Of a DNA stretch of 64,000 bases, positions 36,769 to 47,198 are shown in pieces (the stretch's first letter is position 1; each line of letters starts with the position of its first letter). The notes below the pieces were generated by a model. The model saw only the letters and a program-made list of their open reading frames with translations. It was not told the origin of the DNA and did not search any database. The translations under genes were made by a program, and so were the position numbers. The DNA is from Bacillus sp. FJAT-42315 (GTDB lineage: Bacteria > Bacillota > Bacilli > Bacillales > Domibacillaceae), in assembly GCF_002797375.1 (NCBI RefSeq), contig NZ_KZ454941.1:1691090-1755089 (forward strand), in the 5' to 3' direction.

Positions 36769-36847
36769 GGGCTATTTTGATTGACAAAACAAGCTATTTT
36801 TGAAAAAATAAATAAAACAGTTGCACTACATTGAGGTGATGACGAAG

Positions 36848-37165
36848 ATGTTATCTGACAAAATACAATTAACAACAGAAGAAATTTTAGAGAAAGAATT
36901 TAAAACATCGATGAGAGGCTATCATCCGGATGAGGTTGATCAGTTTCTTGATCTAATTATCAAAGACTATAAAATGTTTCATCAAGCGATTGAAGAGCTA
37001 CAACGGGAAAACTTGCGTTTGAAAAAGCAAAGTGAAACTACGATGACACGTTCGCAAGCGGCTCCTTCCGCACAATCGGTGACAGGGTCAACTAATTTTG
37101 ATATTTTAAAACGCTTATCTAACCTTGAAAGACATGTGTTTGGTGATAAGTTGTACAATGAATAA
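36848..37165 (+). CDS. gpsB: Cell cycle protein GpsB
   Basis: A DivIVA-like coiled-coil protein that shuttles PBP1 between division site and side wall. It has 105 residues from ATG 36848, with GAGGTGA at eight bases. The N-terminal [28 protein letters not shown] is the conserved membrane/PBP-binding domain, followed by a coiled coil and the C-terminal trimerising [17 protein letters not shown]. Its partner ponA lies in the same window. Confidence 0.96.
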   Translation: MLSDKIQLTTEEILEKEFKTSMRGYHPDEVDQFLDLIIKDYKMFHQAIEELQRENLRLKKQSETTMTRSQAAPSAQSVTGSTNFDILKRLSNLERHVFGDKLYNE

Positions 37166-37195
37166 GCTGGCAAATGAGGGAATTGAAATGAACCA

Positions 37196-37224
37196 TTGCA
37201 ATCAGGTCTATTTTCCTCTATAAT
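37196..37224 (+). promoter_or_regulatory. Sigma-A promoter of rnpB
   Basis: TTGCAA (37196-37201), 17 bases, TATAAT (37219-37224); transcription would begin near 37231. Confidence 0.8.
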
Positions 37225-37233
37225 GGTTCAGGT

Positions 37234-37652
37234 GATCATAATAACGTTCGGGTAATCGCTGCAACTTTTGAGGTTGTAGAGGAAAGTCCATGCTCACACG
37301 GTGCTGAGATGCCCGTAGTGTTCGTGCCTAGTGAATAAATAAGCTAGGGCAGTTCGGTGAAAGTCCGATTGACGGCAGAGAAAATACCTAAGTCTCTTAG
37401 ATATGGTATGAGTATCTTGAAAGTGCCACAGTGACGGAGCTTTATAAGAAATTATAAAGGTGGAACGAGGTAAACCCCACGAGTGAGCAACCCAAATTTA
37501 GGTAGGGGCATCTTCTTTAAGGAAATGAACGATAAGAAGGGCGAATGCTAATGAAGGTATTCGGAGATAGATGATTACCACCGGAGTACAAGATCTCCCA
37601 GATCGCTTGCAGTACAATGGAACAAAACATGGCTTACAGAACGTTATTGTTG
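37234..37652 (+). ncRNA. rnpB: RNase P RNA, Bacillus type (class B)
   Basis: Catalytic RNA that matures tRNA 5' ends. It contains the universal stretches AACGTTCGGGTAATCGCTGC, GAGGAAAGTCCATGCTC, GAAAGTGCCACAGTGACG, GGTAAACCCC and the closing GGAACAAAACATGGCTTACAG, with the Bacillus-type arrangement. The 5' AATAACGTTC pairs with the 3' GAACGTTATT. Ends are estimated from that pairing and from the B. subtilis RNA. It lies between gpsB and ypsC, as in B. subtilis. Confidence 0.97.
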
Positions 37653-37669
37653 GGAAACTAACTTCACAT

Positions 37670-37697
37670 GCTCTCCTATTATAGGAGGGCTTTTATT
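37670..37697 (+). terminator. Intrinsic terminator of rnpB
   Basis: GCTCTCCTA pairs with TAGGAGGGC around TTA, followed by TTTTATT. Confidence 0.88.
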
Positions 37698-37786
37698 CTA
37701 TTTGTAGTAATTTTTAATTCATTTTATTCATGAAACATGTTAATACATAACGGACATATGTACGGAAAATAAAAAGTGCAGGTGAA

Positions 37787-38932
37787 ATGATGACGACATA
37801 TACATTAATTGCGACGGCAGCGATGGGACTTGAATCGCTCGTAGCGGACGAAGTGAAGAAACTTGGGTATGAAGGTCGAACTGAAAACGGAAAAGTGATT
37901 TTTAAAGGGGACGAAGAAGCGATTGCTCGCTGTAACTTATGGTTGCGCACAGCGGATCGCTTAAAAGTGGTTGTCGGTGAATTTAAGGCAACAACCTTTG
38001 ATCAGTTGTTTGAATCGACGAAAGCATTGCCTTGGGAAGAATATTTACCAGTCGATGCCGAATTTCCAGTGCAAGGAAAGTCTGTAAAGTCGACGTTGTT
38101 TAGCGTATCAGACTGTCAGGCGATCGTGAAAAAAGCGATTGTCGAACGATTGCGTTCAAAATATAAAGTGCAAACATGGCTACAAGAGTCCGGGCCGCTA
38201 TTTAAAATTGAAGTTGCATTATTGAAAGATAAAGCGACATTAACGATTGATGCGAGCGGCGCAGGCTTACATAAACGCGGCTATCGAGTGGCTCAAGGGG
38301 GCGCCCCTTTGAAGGAAACGTTGGCTGCGGCACTTGTTCAATTAACGAACTGGCATCCCGATCGTCCGTTTATCGATCCATTTTGCGGTTCAGGAACGAT
38401 TCCAATTGAGGCGGCTTTAATTGGACAAAACATCGCCCCTGGTTTTAATCGAGATTTTGTTTCTGAAAACTGGCCATGGATGACAAAAGCTGTATGGGAC
38501 AAAGCAAGAGGTGAAGTGGAAGATGTGGCGAACTACGATCAACCGCTTGATATTGCAGGCTACGATATCGATCATCGCATGGTCGAGATTGCCAAAGAGA
38601 ATGCGTTTGAAGCAGGACTGGGCGATTTAATTGAATTTAAGCAAATGAATGTCGCTGACTTTACGACGAAGAAAGAGTATGGTGTGATCGTAGGGAATCC
38701 GCCGTACGGTGAGCGCCTTGGAGATCGTCCGGAAGTCGAGCAAATGTATAAAGCAATGGGCGCGGCTTTAGCGCCATATGATACTTGGTCAGTCTACATG
38801 ATGACATCGCATGAAGGCTTTGAACAATTTTATGGCAAGCCGGCAACGAAAAAGCGCAAGTTATTTAACGGCTTTATTCGAACGGACTATTATCAATATT
38901 GGGGAAAACGTCCACCAAGAAAAGAAAAATAG
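37787..38932 (+). CDS. ypsC: 23S rRNA guanine-N2 methyltransferase YpsC (RlmL-type)
   Basis: A 381-residue SAM-dependent enzyme with an N-terminal ferredoxin-like/THUMP RNA-binding region (about 1-160) and a methyltransferase domain: motif DPFCGSGTIPIEAALIG and the catalytic NPPYGERLG. It corresponds to the RlmL half of the E. coli RlmKL fusion, which makes m2G in 23S rRNA. Two ATGs (37787, 37790) follow AGGTG. Next to rnpB, as in B. subtilis. Confidence 0.93.
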   Translation: MMTTYTLIATAAMGLESLVADEVKKLGYEGRTENGKVIFKGDEEAIARCNLWLRTADRLKVVVGEFKATTFDQLFESTKALPWEEYLPVDAEFPVQGKSVKSTLFSVSDCQAIVKKAIVERLRSKYKVQTWLQESGPLFKIEVALLKDKATLTIDASGAGLHKRGYRVAQGGAPLKETLAAALVQLTNWHPDRPFIDPFCGSGTIPIEAALIGQNIAPGFNRDFVSENWPWMTKAVWDKARGEVEDVANYDQPLDIAGYDIDHRMVEIAKENAFEAGLGDLIEFKQMNVADFTTKKEYGVIVGNPPYGERLGDRPEVEQMYKAMGAALAPYDTWSVYMMTSHEGFEQFYGKPATKKRKLFNGFIRTDYYQYWGKRPPRKEK

Positions 38933-38943
38933 AATAGGTTTTT

Positions 38944-38972
38944 GAGCGGAGCGACAAGTCGTCTCCGCTTTA
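38944..38972 (+). terminator. Hairpin after ypsC
   Basis: AGCGGAGCGAC pairs with GTCGTCTCCGCT around AA with one mismatch; followed by TTAGTGTTTTC, a modest T run. Confidence 0.65.
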
Positions 38973-39086
38973 GTGTTTTCTGTCATGATCGGTCTGTCTA
39001 TGCGTGAAAAAGTTAGAATATTTTGTTATAGTAAATAATTAGGGGGATAAATCGATTGTTTTTTCGTGAAGGAGGTTATGTTTACA

Positions 39087-39920
39087 GTGAGCGGCAATCT
39101 AATTTCTCATTATGGCTCGTTTAAGTTTTGGGGAGTTGGCGTTTTTGTTATGCTCGTATTACTATCGTTGTTATATATGAAATTAACGAGTAAATATAAA
39201 GTGACGAGTAAGCAAAAATTGTTTTTTTTCACAGCGGTTGTTTTATTTTATCTCTTTAAAGGCAGTCCGATTGCTTTAGTGAGTGGCGATCAATTATTTA
39301 GTGCTCATGTGCTGCAATTGATGGTCGTTCTCTTTGTCGTGCCGCCGTTATGCATTATGAGTTTACCGGTTGATTTTTTGCGTTCTTATTTTTGGTCTTA
39401 TCAAAAGAGAAGAGTGATGAAATGGCTCACTCACCCGTTTCCATCTGCTTTACTATTTAATATTTCATTATCCGTTTATTTTGCCCCACCTGTTTTTAAT
39501 ATGGCGATCAGTCATTCAGTGCTACTCCAGAGCCTTCAAACACTTTTGCTGTTGTTTGCTTTTATTATGTGGTGGACAATCATTACGCCACTTCCGGAAA
39601 TGACGAAACTTTCCGAGCAGGTGCGCGTTCTTTATATCTTTTTAGCTTCATTGTTACTATTACCGATCGGTATTTTTCTTCTAGCGACAGGTCATCCACA
39701 TTACATGTTATATCAAGCAGGGCAACAAATTCTACCTAGCTTATCAGCGCTAGGGGATCAGCAATTAGGCGGTGGCTTTCTGAAGGGGATTCAGTTGACG
39801 ACATATGGCATTGCTTTATTCATCATTATGTCAAGGTGGGCGAAAAAGGAAGAAGAACCTGATGATGATTACCCGTACTATGCGAGAGAATCGTTTAATG
39901 TGCCTTATAAAAAGAAATAG
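39087..39920 (+). CDS. ctaG: Cytochrome oxidase assembly protein CtaG (caa3_CtaG family)
   Basis: A membrane protein of about 277 residues with seven hydrophobic helices and the family motifs SAHVLQLMVVLFVVPPL and WWTIITPLPE. CtaG is needed to form active caa3 oxidase in Bacillus. Start choice is uncertain: GGAGG at 39071-39075 is two bases from ATG 39078 and eleven from GTG 39087, so I prefer the GTG. It converges with the ba3 oxidase operon, which may be its client here, although the known client is caa3. Confidence 0.85.
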   Translation: MSGNLISHYGSFKFWGVGVFVMLVLLSLLYMKLTSKYKVTSKQKLFFFTAVVLFYLFKGSPIALVSGDQLFSAHVLQLMVVLFVVPPLCIMSLPVDFLRSYFWSYQKRRVMKWLTHPFPSALLFNISLSVYFAPPVFNMAISHSVLLQSLQTLLLLFAFIMWWTIITPLPEMTKLSEQVRVLYIFLASLLLLPIGIFLLATGHPHYMLYQAGQQILPSLSALGDQQLGGGFLKGIQLTTYGIALFIIMSRWAKKEEEPDDDYPYYARESFNVPYKKK

Positions 39921-40075
39921 ATGATGAAGCACTCTATTTTTATCTAAAAAAGAACGGTTCTGATTATATCGTTTTTGAACTAACGGGTCATAAATTAACG
40001 ATATATGAATCGTACATCTAGCTATTCGATTAAAGTGAATGAGAATTTGTGTAGTTTATACTTATCAAAAATACT

Positions 40076-40112
40076 AAAGCCTATACTACCAAATGAGTAG
40101 CATAGGCTTTTA
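40076..40112. terminator. Bidirectional terminator between ctaG and ba3 operon
   Basis: AAAGCCTATACTAC pairs with GTAGCATAGGCTTT with one mismatch, around CAAATGA, with A/T tracts on both sides. Confidence 0.8.
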
Positions 40113-40137
40113 GTGTTTACTTAAAGTTGGGTGGGAG

Positions 40138-40314
40138 TTAATCGTCGCCTTCCGCTTTAGTATCGTCTAGCTCCAGGCGCCAGCGACTAGTGAACTTCCA
40201 CGCTCCTCCTTGCGATAAGTCAACATCGATTCACTATCGTTCATCGTGTTTCCTTTATCTCGTGCGGGTCGTTCTAGTTCATACGTCGCTAATCGTCGCC
40301 TTCCGCTTTTGGAT
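40138..40314. repeat. Mosaic repeat element with AAAGCGGAAGGCG boxes (copy 2, inverted)
   Basis: CGCCTTCCGCTTT occurs at 40146-40158 and again at 40297-40309. Read on the minus strand it contains AGCGACGTATGAACT and CGAGATAAAGGAAACA, matching copy 1, and a CTGGCGCCTGGAGCTAGAC segment matching its GCGCCTGCAGCTGGAC. It ends one to two bases before the stop codon of the oxidase subunit I gene. Confidence 0.8.
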
Positions 40315-40315
40315 A

Positions 40316-41965
40316 TTACCAAAGTTTAAATCCTTTCGATCCGATTGGTCCATATTGGAACATGTCCATAACTGGAATTGTGTAAGCAACTAAGATTAAA
40401 GCGACAGTGACTGTGATCCAGATTTTCCAGTTTTCAAGAACCATTGGTGTTTGTTCGGCACCTTCAGCCACTTCACCAATCGGAAATTCTTCTTCGCCTT
40501 TTGGTGCAAACCAAGCAAGGTTAATGAAGATGATTAATACTAAGATGATACCTAGGAATAGAATCGTTCCGCCGACTGCTTGAGCGATTTGATATGGAAT
40601 CCATTCCAGTGCCTGTGCCGCATCACCGTAAGTAGAGAATGATGAACGACGTGGAGCTCCTAGTAAGCCCGCCCAGTGCATCGCAGCGGACATAATGCCC
40701 ATACCCAGCGCCCATGTAAAGGCTTGAACGATCGCTAATGTATTCATCGCTGGTGTTAGTACACGTCCCGTTAAATGAGGGATGAGCCAATAAGTAATAC
40801 CAAAGAACGTTAACACAACAGATGTTGCCAGTGTTAAGTGGAAATGTCCAGTTACCCAAATCGTGTTATGAACAACTTGGTTCATTTGGTTGGAAGCATT
40901 AATGATTCCGCCTGCTCCAGCTGGTATGAAAGCGACCATTCCTATAAATGGAACGACAAATCGTGCGTCTTTCCAAGGAAGCAGTTTAAACCAATCAAAT
41001 AACCCTTTCGCACCACGAGAACGACCGTATAACTCAAATGTCGCAAACAAGCTAAACGCTGTCATTAACGACGGGATAACGACCATCATCGTTAATACGA
41101 CTTGAAGGAACTTCCAGAATGCGCTAATACCAGGCTCTGTTAACTGATGGTGAAAACCGACAGGCACAGAGAATAGTAAGAATAAGATAAAGGACAGTCT
41201 TGCTAGAGAATCAGAGAAGATTTTTCCGCCGACAATTTTCGGAATGATGACATACCAACACATGTACGCTGGAAGTAACCAGAAGTAAACGAGCGGATGT
41301 CCGAAATACCAGAATAGTGTACGGCTAATGAGTACGTCTACACGATCAACTAAGCCTAAAGACCAAGGAAGCAATTGGAAGATGACTTCTACTGCTACAC
41401 CGATCGTTGCCACGAACCAAAGAACGATATTGATGACAGCCATAAATGTAAAGAGCGGTCCAGGTTGGCCAGGGTTTTCTTTGCGCCAAGAGATATATTT
41501 CGCTACTTGTGCAAATCCAACTAACCAGCTACCAACAACAACAAATGTTAATCCAAGATAGAAAATCCAGTGAGCTTTTAATGGGGCATAAAATGTATAA
41601 AGAACAGTTGCTTCATTTAATAGAATCATAGTCGCAGCCATTGCTGTACCAAGTAACATTACCCAAAATCCAATCCATCCTGTTAGACGCTGTTTGTTAG
41701 ATAATGTACCAGCTGTACGACTGACACCTGCTGTTTGAAAGCCAAGAATAAAGAAAGTAGTTAAAACGAGTCCGAGTAATACACCATGTGTCGTTAATAC
41801 TTGATAATAGCCGATATTTAATGGTAACTCAAAGCGTCCAGAGCGAACTAATACTTGAAGTAAGCCAGCAAGTCCTCCGAGGGCAAGGGCTGCAAATGCA
41901 ACATACATATGAGCCATTGCTAACTTAGCATCGCGGCGATCAACTTTCGTTAATGGATTATTCAT
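40316..41965 (-). CDS. cbaA: ba3-type cytochrome oxidase subunit I
   Basis: Haem-copper oxidase catalytic subunit, 549 residues and about twelve to thirteen membrane helices. The motif TRTLFWYFGHPLVYFWLLPAY-type stretch (here SRTLFWYFGHPLVYFW) carries the CuB histidine and the active-site tyrosine, and VTGHFHLTLATS the paired histidine region. The LVYFW form and the lack of the usual D- and K-channel residues point to the B-family (ba3), in line with the short subunit II. Last gene of the operon; ATG overlaps the subunit II stop by one base. Confidence 0.93.
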   Translation of the reverse strand: MNNPLTKVDRRDAKLAMAHMYVAFAALALGGLAGLLQVLVRSGRFELPLNIGYYQVLTTHGVLLGLVLTTFFILGFQTAGVSRTAGTLSNKQRLTGWIGFWVMLLGTAMAATMILLNEATVLYTFYAPLKAHWIFYLGLTFVVVGSWLVGFAQVAKYISWRKENPGQPGPLFTFMAVINIVLWFVATIGVAVEVIFQLLPWSLGLVDRVDVLISRTLFWYFGHPLVYFWLLPAYMCWYVIIPKIVGGKIFSDSLARLSFILFLLFSVPVGFHHQLTEPGISAFWKFLQVVLTMMVVIPSLMTAFSLFATFELYGRSRGAKGLFDWFKLLPWKDARFVVPFIGMVAFIPAGAGGIINASNQMNQVVHNTIWVTGHFHLTLATSVVLTFFGITYWLIPHLTGRVLTPAMNTLAIVQAFTWALGMGIMSAAMHWAGLLGAPRRSSFSTYGDAAQALEWIPYQIAQAVGGTILFLGIILVLIIFINLAWFAPKGEEEFPIGEVAEGAEQTPMVLENWKIWITVTVALILVAYTIPVMDMFQYGPIGSKGFKLW

Positions 41966-42444
41966 TATTTTTCCACCACCTTAAACATCGATTTCATTGT
42001 GTGGTGACCAGTACCACAGTATTCATTACAAACAACAAGGTATTCGCCAGCTTTATCAAAAGTTGTGACTAATTCATTCACGTGACCTGGAACAAGCATC
42101 ATGTTAATATTTGTGCCAGCTACTTCAAAACCATGCACGACATCTTTTGTTGTTGCAATCACTTTTACTTTTGAACCTACTGGAATTTCGACTTCGCCAG
42201 GGTTATAAAAGAATGCTGATGCAAGTACGACTAATTCGTAATCCCAATCTTTCCCTTCTACTTTCGTTAAACCAGGTTGATCAAAAGGCTTGATTTGTTC
42301 TACTTTTTCATGATTGATAACAGCATTGGCACTTGGGGGCTGGTGACCTTGATGGAAAGCGCTAATTCCTAAAATAACAAGAAAGACGACTAAAGAGGCA
42401 ATTCCAAAGGTTAACCACCATTTTTCATAACGATGAAGATGCAT
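41965..42444 (-). CDS. cbaB: ba3-type cytochrome oxidase subunit II
   Basis: A short, 159-residue subunit II with a single membrane anchor (residues 12-30) and an external cupredoxin domain. The CuA ligands are all present: H104, C139, E141 (backbone), C143, H147 and M150 in CNEYCGTGHHTM. There is no fused cytochrome c, unlike caa3 oxidases. Size and single helix are typical of the ba3 family. It lies between the tiny subunit and subunit I. Confidence 0.95.
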   Translation of the reverse strand: MHLHRYEKWWLTFGIASLVVFLVILGISAFHQGHQPPSANAVINHEKVEQIKPFDQPGLTKVEGKDWDYELVVLASAFFYNPGEVEIPVGSKVKVIATTKDVVHGFEVAGTNINMMLVPGHVNELVTTFDKAGEYLVVCNEYCGTGHHTMKSMFKVVEK

Positions 42445-42461
42445 AATTTATAACTCCTCTC

Positions 42462-42617
42462 TTAATTGCGTTCTAAGAAAATGGAAAAAACGATAAGCCA
42501 AGTGATGACAAGAAATATTCCTATTCCAAATACAGCGTATAATGTACCTTTTAATGATGAAGAATCTTCTGGATTTACTTTCACTTCAGTCATTTCTTTC
42601 GTTTCAAGCTTTGCCAT
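42462..42617 (-). CDS. Small single-helix oxidase subunit (subunit IIa-like)
   Basis: A 51-residue protein, MAKLETKEMTEVKVNPEDSS then a single membrane helix (GTLYAVFGIGIFLVITWLIVFSIF). ATG 42617 follows AGGAG on the minus strand; the longer open frame to 42803 has no ribosome site and reads poorly. The ba3 oxidases of Thermus and Bacillus include such a subunit IIa that replaces the first helix of subunit II. Its place as the first gene of the operon supports this. Confidence 0.8.
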   Translation of the reverse strand: MAKLETKEMTEVKVNPEDSSSLKGTLYAVFGIGIFLVITWLIVFSIFLERN

Positions 42618-42850
42618 TGATCTCACTCCTTCTTCTCCTGTCGAATATCTTTCGTTACCATCATCATAAGGTTGGAAATGGATTTCATCTGTGAGAATTA
42701 TCACAAAACAGAAGTAGATTTGTGAAATAAATGTGAAGAATGTATGAAGGCTCTGTAAAGAAAAGATCAAGTGAATAAGAACTAGGAATGGAAAAAAGTT
42801 CATTTCACGAATGTTTTTTCTAAAAAACTTTCTAATGTTCGTAAATAAAC

Positions 42851-42878
42851 TTGAATTTCTTTGTTTTGCTGATATAAT
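42851..42878 (+). promoter_or_regulatory. Sigma-A promoter of the xpt-pbuX leader
   Basis: TTGAAT (42851-42856), 16 bases, TATAAT (42873-42878). Confidence 0.7.
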
Positions 42879-42899
42879 GTGAATACATTAAAAAATATC

Positions 42900-42976
42900 A
42901 TTCGCTCATATAATCGTGGGGATAGGGCCTGCAAGTTTCTACCGGATGACCGTAAATCGTCTGACTATGAGTGAGC
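42900..42976 (+). promoter_or_regulatory. Guanine-type purine riboswitch
   Basis: The aptamer shows the conserved CATATAATC at its 5' side, the central AAGTTTCTACCGG, and GACTATG at the 3' side. P1 pairs TCGCTCATA with TATGAGTGA. The C before TATG marks the guanine/hypoxanthine class rather than the adenine class. It controls the following xpt-pbuX operon by termination. Confidence 0.95.
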
Positions 42977-43003
42977 AGTGGCTGTATGAATGCAGCGAAA
43001 GAA

Positions 43004-44989
<1,986 letters not shown>

Positions 44990-45134
44990 TTGAGGGGTAA
45001 AAGAAGTTAAACATAGTAGAAATTCATTGATGCTTGTTTGAGATTTTTCGTCTAAATAGACTAAATAAGTATTAGCATCTTGTTTTTTTAAAATAAACGA
45101 GAACGAAATTAGATATTCAATTAAAAAAACGTCA

Positions 45135-45185
45135 AAACACTCCTAAACGTTGATGTATCAATGTTTGGGAGTGTTTTTATTTTAT
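45135..45185 (+). terminator. Intrinsic terminator downstream of pbuX
   Basis: AAAACACTCCTAAACGTTGA pairs with the TCAATGTTTGGGAGTGTTTT arm around TGTA, followed by TATTTTATT. It lies about 145 bases after pbuX. Confidence 0.88.
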
Positions 45186-45218
45186 TCTTTCGATCTGGAT
45201 AGTCCGATTTAATCATAA

Positions 45219-45246
45219 CAGTGGGGGATGAAGAACCCCCCACTGA
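45219..45246 (-). terminator. Hairpin downstream of the sdpI-like gene
   Basis: CAGTGGGGG pairs with CCCCCACTG; on the minus strand it is followed by TTATGATT, so the T run is poor. Confidence 0.5.
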
Positions 45247-45267
45247 TTGAAGTTTCACTTTATTTCC

Positions 45268-45906
45268 TTAGTTTATTTTTATAGAACGCGTATAGCGAAT
45301 GTAAGAAAAGAAGAAAGCAGATACAATGGTTAATGTAAGTATCACAAAGAAGCTAGTTAGAATTAAATTTTGAGGAAGAAGTATTGAAAACATCATAATT
45401 AATCCCCCAAAGAATAATGCGTAGGAAACGGTCCTAGATACTTGGTGCCACATCCCATATGAAGCTTGTTTAAGTGCATTCTTGTGCGTATCTTTTACTT
45501 GAACACGTGGAAGTAAGTTACCTGTTACAACAAAAGTAATTCCAACAATGATAGGCAATAATAGAAGAATGTTTACTTCGTTTCCTAAACCGATGTAAAT
45601 AATCGCACAATGGAGAACGAGTAGAACAATATTTACTGCAATTGAAATATTGTCTAGAATCTTTTCTAATCGTTTAAAGGTCACTCCTTGCTTACGCATA
45701 AAAGAAAGTGCAGAAAGAGAAAGACTGTTAATGATCATGGCAAATGGGATGATAAACAACATGAGGTTCTTGGAAGTATACGCGGTTGGTGATCCTTCGA
45801 AATTAGCAAATTTACTAGGCATTTTACTCGGTAATTCCTTGTAAAAATAAAAGCTTAATCCAAGAGCAAGAGCAACGAACAACCAAACGAATAATTTTCT
45901 TATCAT
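45268..45906 (-). CDS. SdpI-like immunity membrane protein
   Basis: A 212-residue membrane protein with six hydrophobic helices. The N-terminal KELPSKMPSKFANFEGSPTAYTSK is the DUF1648-type segment of the SdpI family, and the C-terminal half contains PRVQVKDTHKNALKQASYGMWHQVSR, matching the SdpI family pattern. SdpI of B. subtilis protects against the SdpC cannibalism toxin and senses it. It starts directly after the sdpR-like stop, with GGAGG in the end of that gene. No sdpABC toxin genes are seen in this window. Confidence 0.8.
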   Translation of the reverse strand: MIRKLFVWLFVALALGLSFYFYKELPSKMPSKFANFEGSPTAYTSKNLMLFIIPFAMIINSLSLSALSFMRKQGVTFKRLEKILDNISIAVNIVLLVLHCAIIYIGLGNEVNILLLLPIIVGITFVVTGNLLPRVQVKDTHKNALKQASYGMWHQVSRTVSYALFFGGLIMMFSILLPQNLILTSFFVILTLTIVSAFFFSYIRYTRSIKIN

Positions 45907-46185
45907 TTATTCTTTTCCTCCTTGCGTATTTTTCATATCAATAGCCCACTTCATAATATCTTGTAATACAGTCGTGTTCAGAGAGTAATAAACATACTGT
46001 CCCCGTTTATTTGAAACGACCAGTTCAGAGTTTTTCAAGATGTTCAAATGCTGCGAAACGCCGGGTTTACTCATGTTGAAATGATTGGCAATTTCACCTG
46101 ATGTCATATCGCCCTCTTTTAACAGATCTAATATTTTTCTTCTATTGTCATCTGAGAGAGCTTTAAAAATCTTACCTAAGGACAC
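45907..46185 (-). CDS. ArsR-family repressor, SdpR-like
   Basis: A 92-residue winged-helix regulator: LGKIFKALSDDNRRKILDLL, MTSGEIANHFNMSKPGVSQHLNIL and the wing KRGQYVYYSLNTTVLQDIM. The closest family I recognise is SdpR, the autorepressor of sdpRI, and its gene order with an sdpI-like gene supports that. No metal-binding cysteines are present, unlike metal-sensing ArsR. GTG 46185 follows AAAGGAGG at ten bases. A palindromic operator lies upstream. Confidence 0.85.
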   Translation of the reverse strand: MSLGKIFKALSDDNRRKILDLLKEGDMTSGEIANHFNMSKPGVSQHLNILKNSELVVSNKRGQYVYYSLNTTVLQDIMKWAIDMKNTQGGKE

Positions 46186-46240
46186 AATTTTTGTACCTCC
46201 TTTTATTAGAAACTAAGCTGCTAAAAGTACACGATAAAGT

Positions 46241-46291
46241 AATTAAGCAAATGCTTAATTATAGTTTATATTGGTATTTTCTTCTTGTCAA
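46241..46291 (-). promoter_or_regulatory. Palindromic operator and promoter of the sdpRI-like operon
   Basis: AATTAAGCA-AA-TGCTTAATT (46241-46260) is a perfect 9-bp inverted repeat. On the minus strand TTGACA (46291-46286) is followed after 17 bases by TAAACT, and a TATAAT overlaps the operator edge (46263-46258). A dimeric repressor bound here would block the promoter, fitting autorepression. Confidence 0.65.
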
Positions 46292-46411
46292 TTAATTTTG
46301 TGAAGCAAGGGGGACTAAGGGGCAGATACCTCGTCCCTCGAGAAATTTGTGGAACCCAAGCGGATTTTGGCCAAACCGTAGTCACTTTATTTGTAAAATA
46401 AAATCCAGTAA

Positions 46412-47014
46412 TCACTTGAATTCACCTCTAAGCAAATAGACCACCTCATAGTCTTTTAATTCATTCATATGTTTGTCCGCATCACGATAAAAATCACTAG
46501 AAAGAGAGCTGACTCCATCTTGGCTACTTGAATAACAAATACTGGCCAAGACCATTTGATCGGTAATGGATATATTGTCTAACGAATTACTCCCCCACAC
46601 AGTACTAAGTTCACCTTTTGGCGTAGTTTCCGAGTTCCAGATGGTACTTGTACTACCATTATTATGTACACTAACAGCAAAAAGAGCTTGATTACTTTCT
46701 TCCATCGTTTGCGATGTGGTGAAGATAATGCTTCCTTTATCTTTGATCTCAGTAGAAATATTGTTTAGTTCTCCAACTAACTTGCCAGATTCATATTTTT
46801 CAACCCATAATTTTATATTCTTATATTTACCATCTACATTGAAGTCAAATATAAAAGATTGATTAGCCGTAGTTGTAAGAATAGCTTGTTCTCTTTCCGT
46901 TAGCTTAGTTTCAGAAATGGTGTTGACTTTCGAATTGGTGTTATCGTTACTGCAAGCCATTAAAGAAAACATAAGCGATGCTAACATTGTGAAAAATAGT
47001 ATTTTTCTCATCAT
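46412..47014 (-). CDS. Putative lipoprotein of unknown function
   Basis: A 200-residue protein with a lipoprotein signal: MMRKILFFTMLASLMFSLMAC, with lipobox LMAC-S. The mature part starts with a Ser/Asn/Thr-rich linker, then a beta-rich domain containing KNIKLWVEKYESGKLVGELNN, similar in style to small Bacillus lipoproteins of unknown role. ATG 47014 or 47011 follows AGGAG. It stands upstream of the sdpRI-like pair on the same strand, 227 bases away, and is poorly conserved in my memory of this region. Confidence 0.7.
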   Translation of the reverse strand: MMRKILFFTMLASLMFSLMACSNDNTNSKVNTISETKLTEREQAILTTTANQSFIFDFNVDGKYKNIKLWVEKYESGKLVGELNNISTEIKDKGSIIFTTSQTMEESNQALFAVSVHNNGSTSTIWNSETTPKGELSTVWGSNSLDNISITDQMVLASICYSSSQDGVSSLSSDFYRDADKHMNELKDYEVVYLLRGEFK

Positions 47015-47198
47015 TTTTCTCCTAATCAATTGGTATTTTATATAGAATTATACTCTATACATGGATGGAATTGTTATTTTATTGTAAAATTCGATGATCT
47101 GGTGATGTAGCTACACATCAAGAAGACCTGTTCAATTTGAGTTGCTCTTAAAAAATAAATAAGCCGCTCTGTTAGAACAGGAACTTCTTTTTCCTACT

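Larger units (their letters stand above)
39921..40315. other. Intergenic stretch with terminator and repeat
   Basis: 395 bases between convergent ctaG and the oxidase operon. I see the bidirectional hairpin at 40076-40112 and the mosaic repeat at 40138-40314. Before the hairpin, 39921-40075 holds AT-rich sequence with no gene. Confidence 0.6.

Noticed and set aside
40190-40393. 67-codon plus-strand frame across the repeat and the end of the oxidase gene
   Set aside because: It runs through the mosaic repeat into antisense of cbaA and has no ribosome site.
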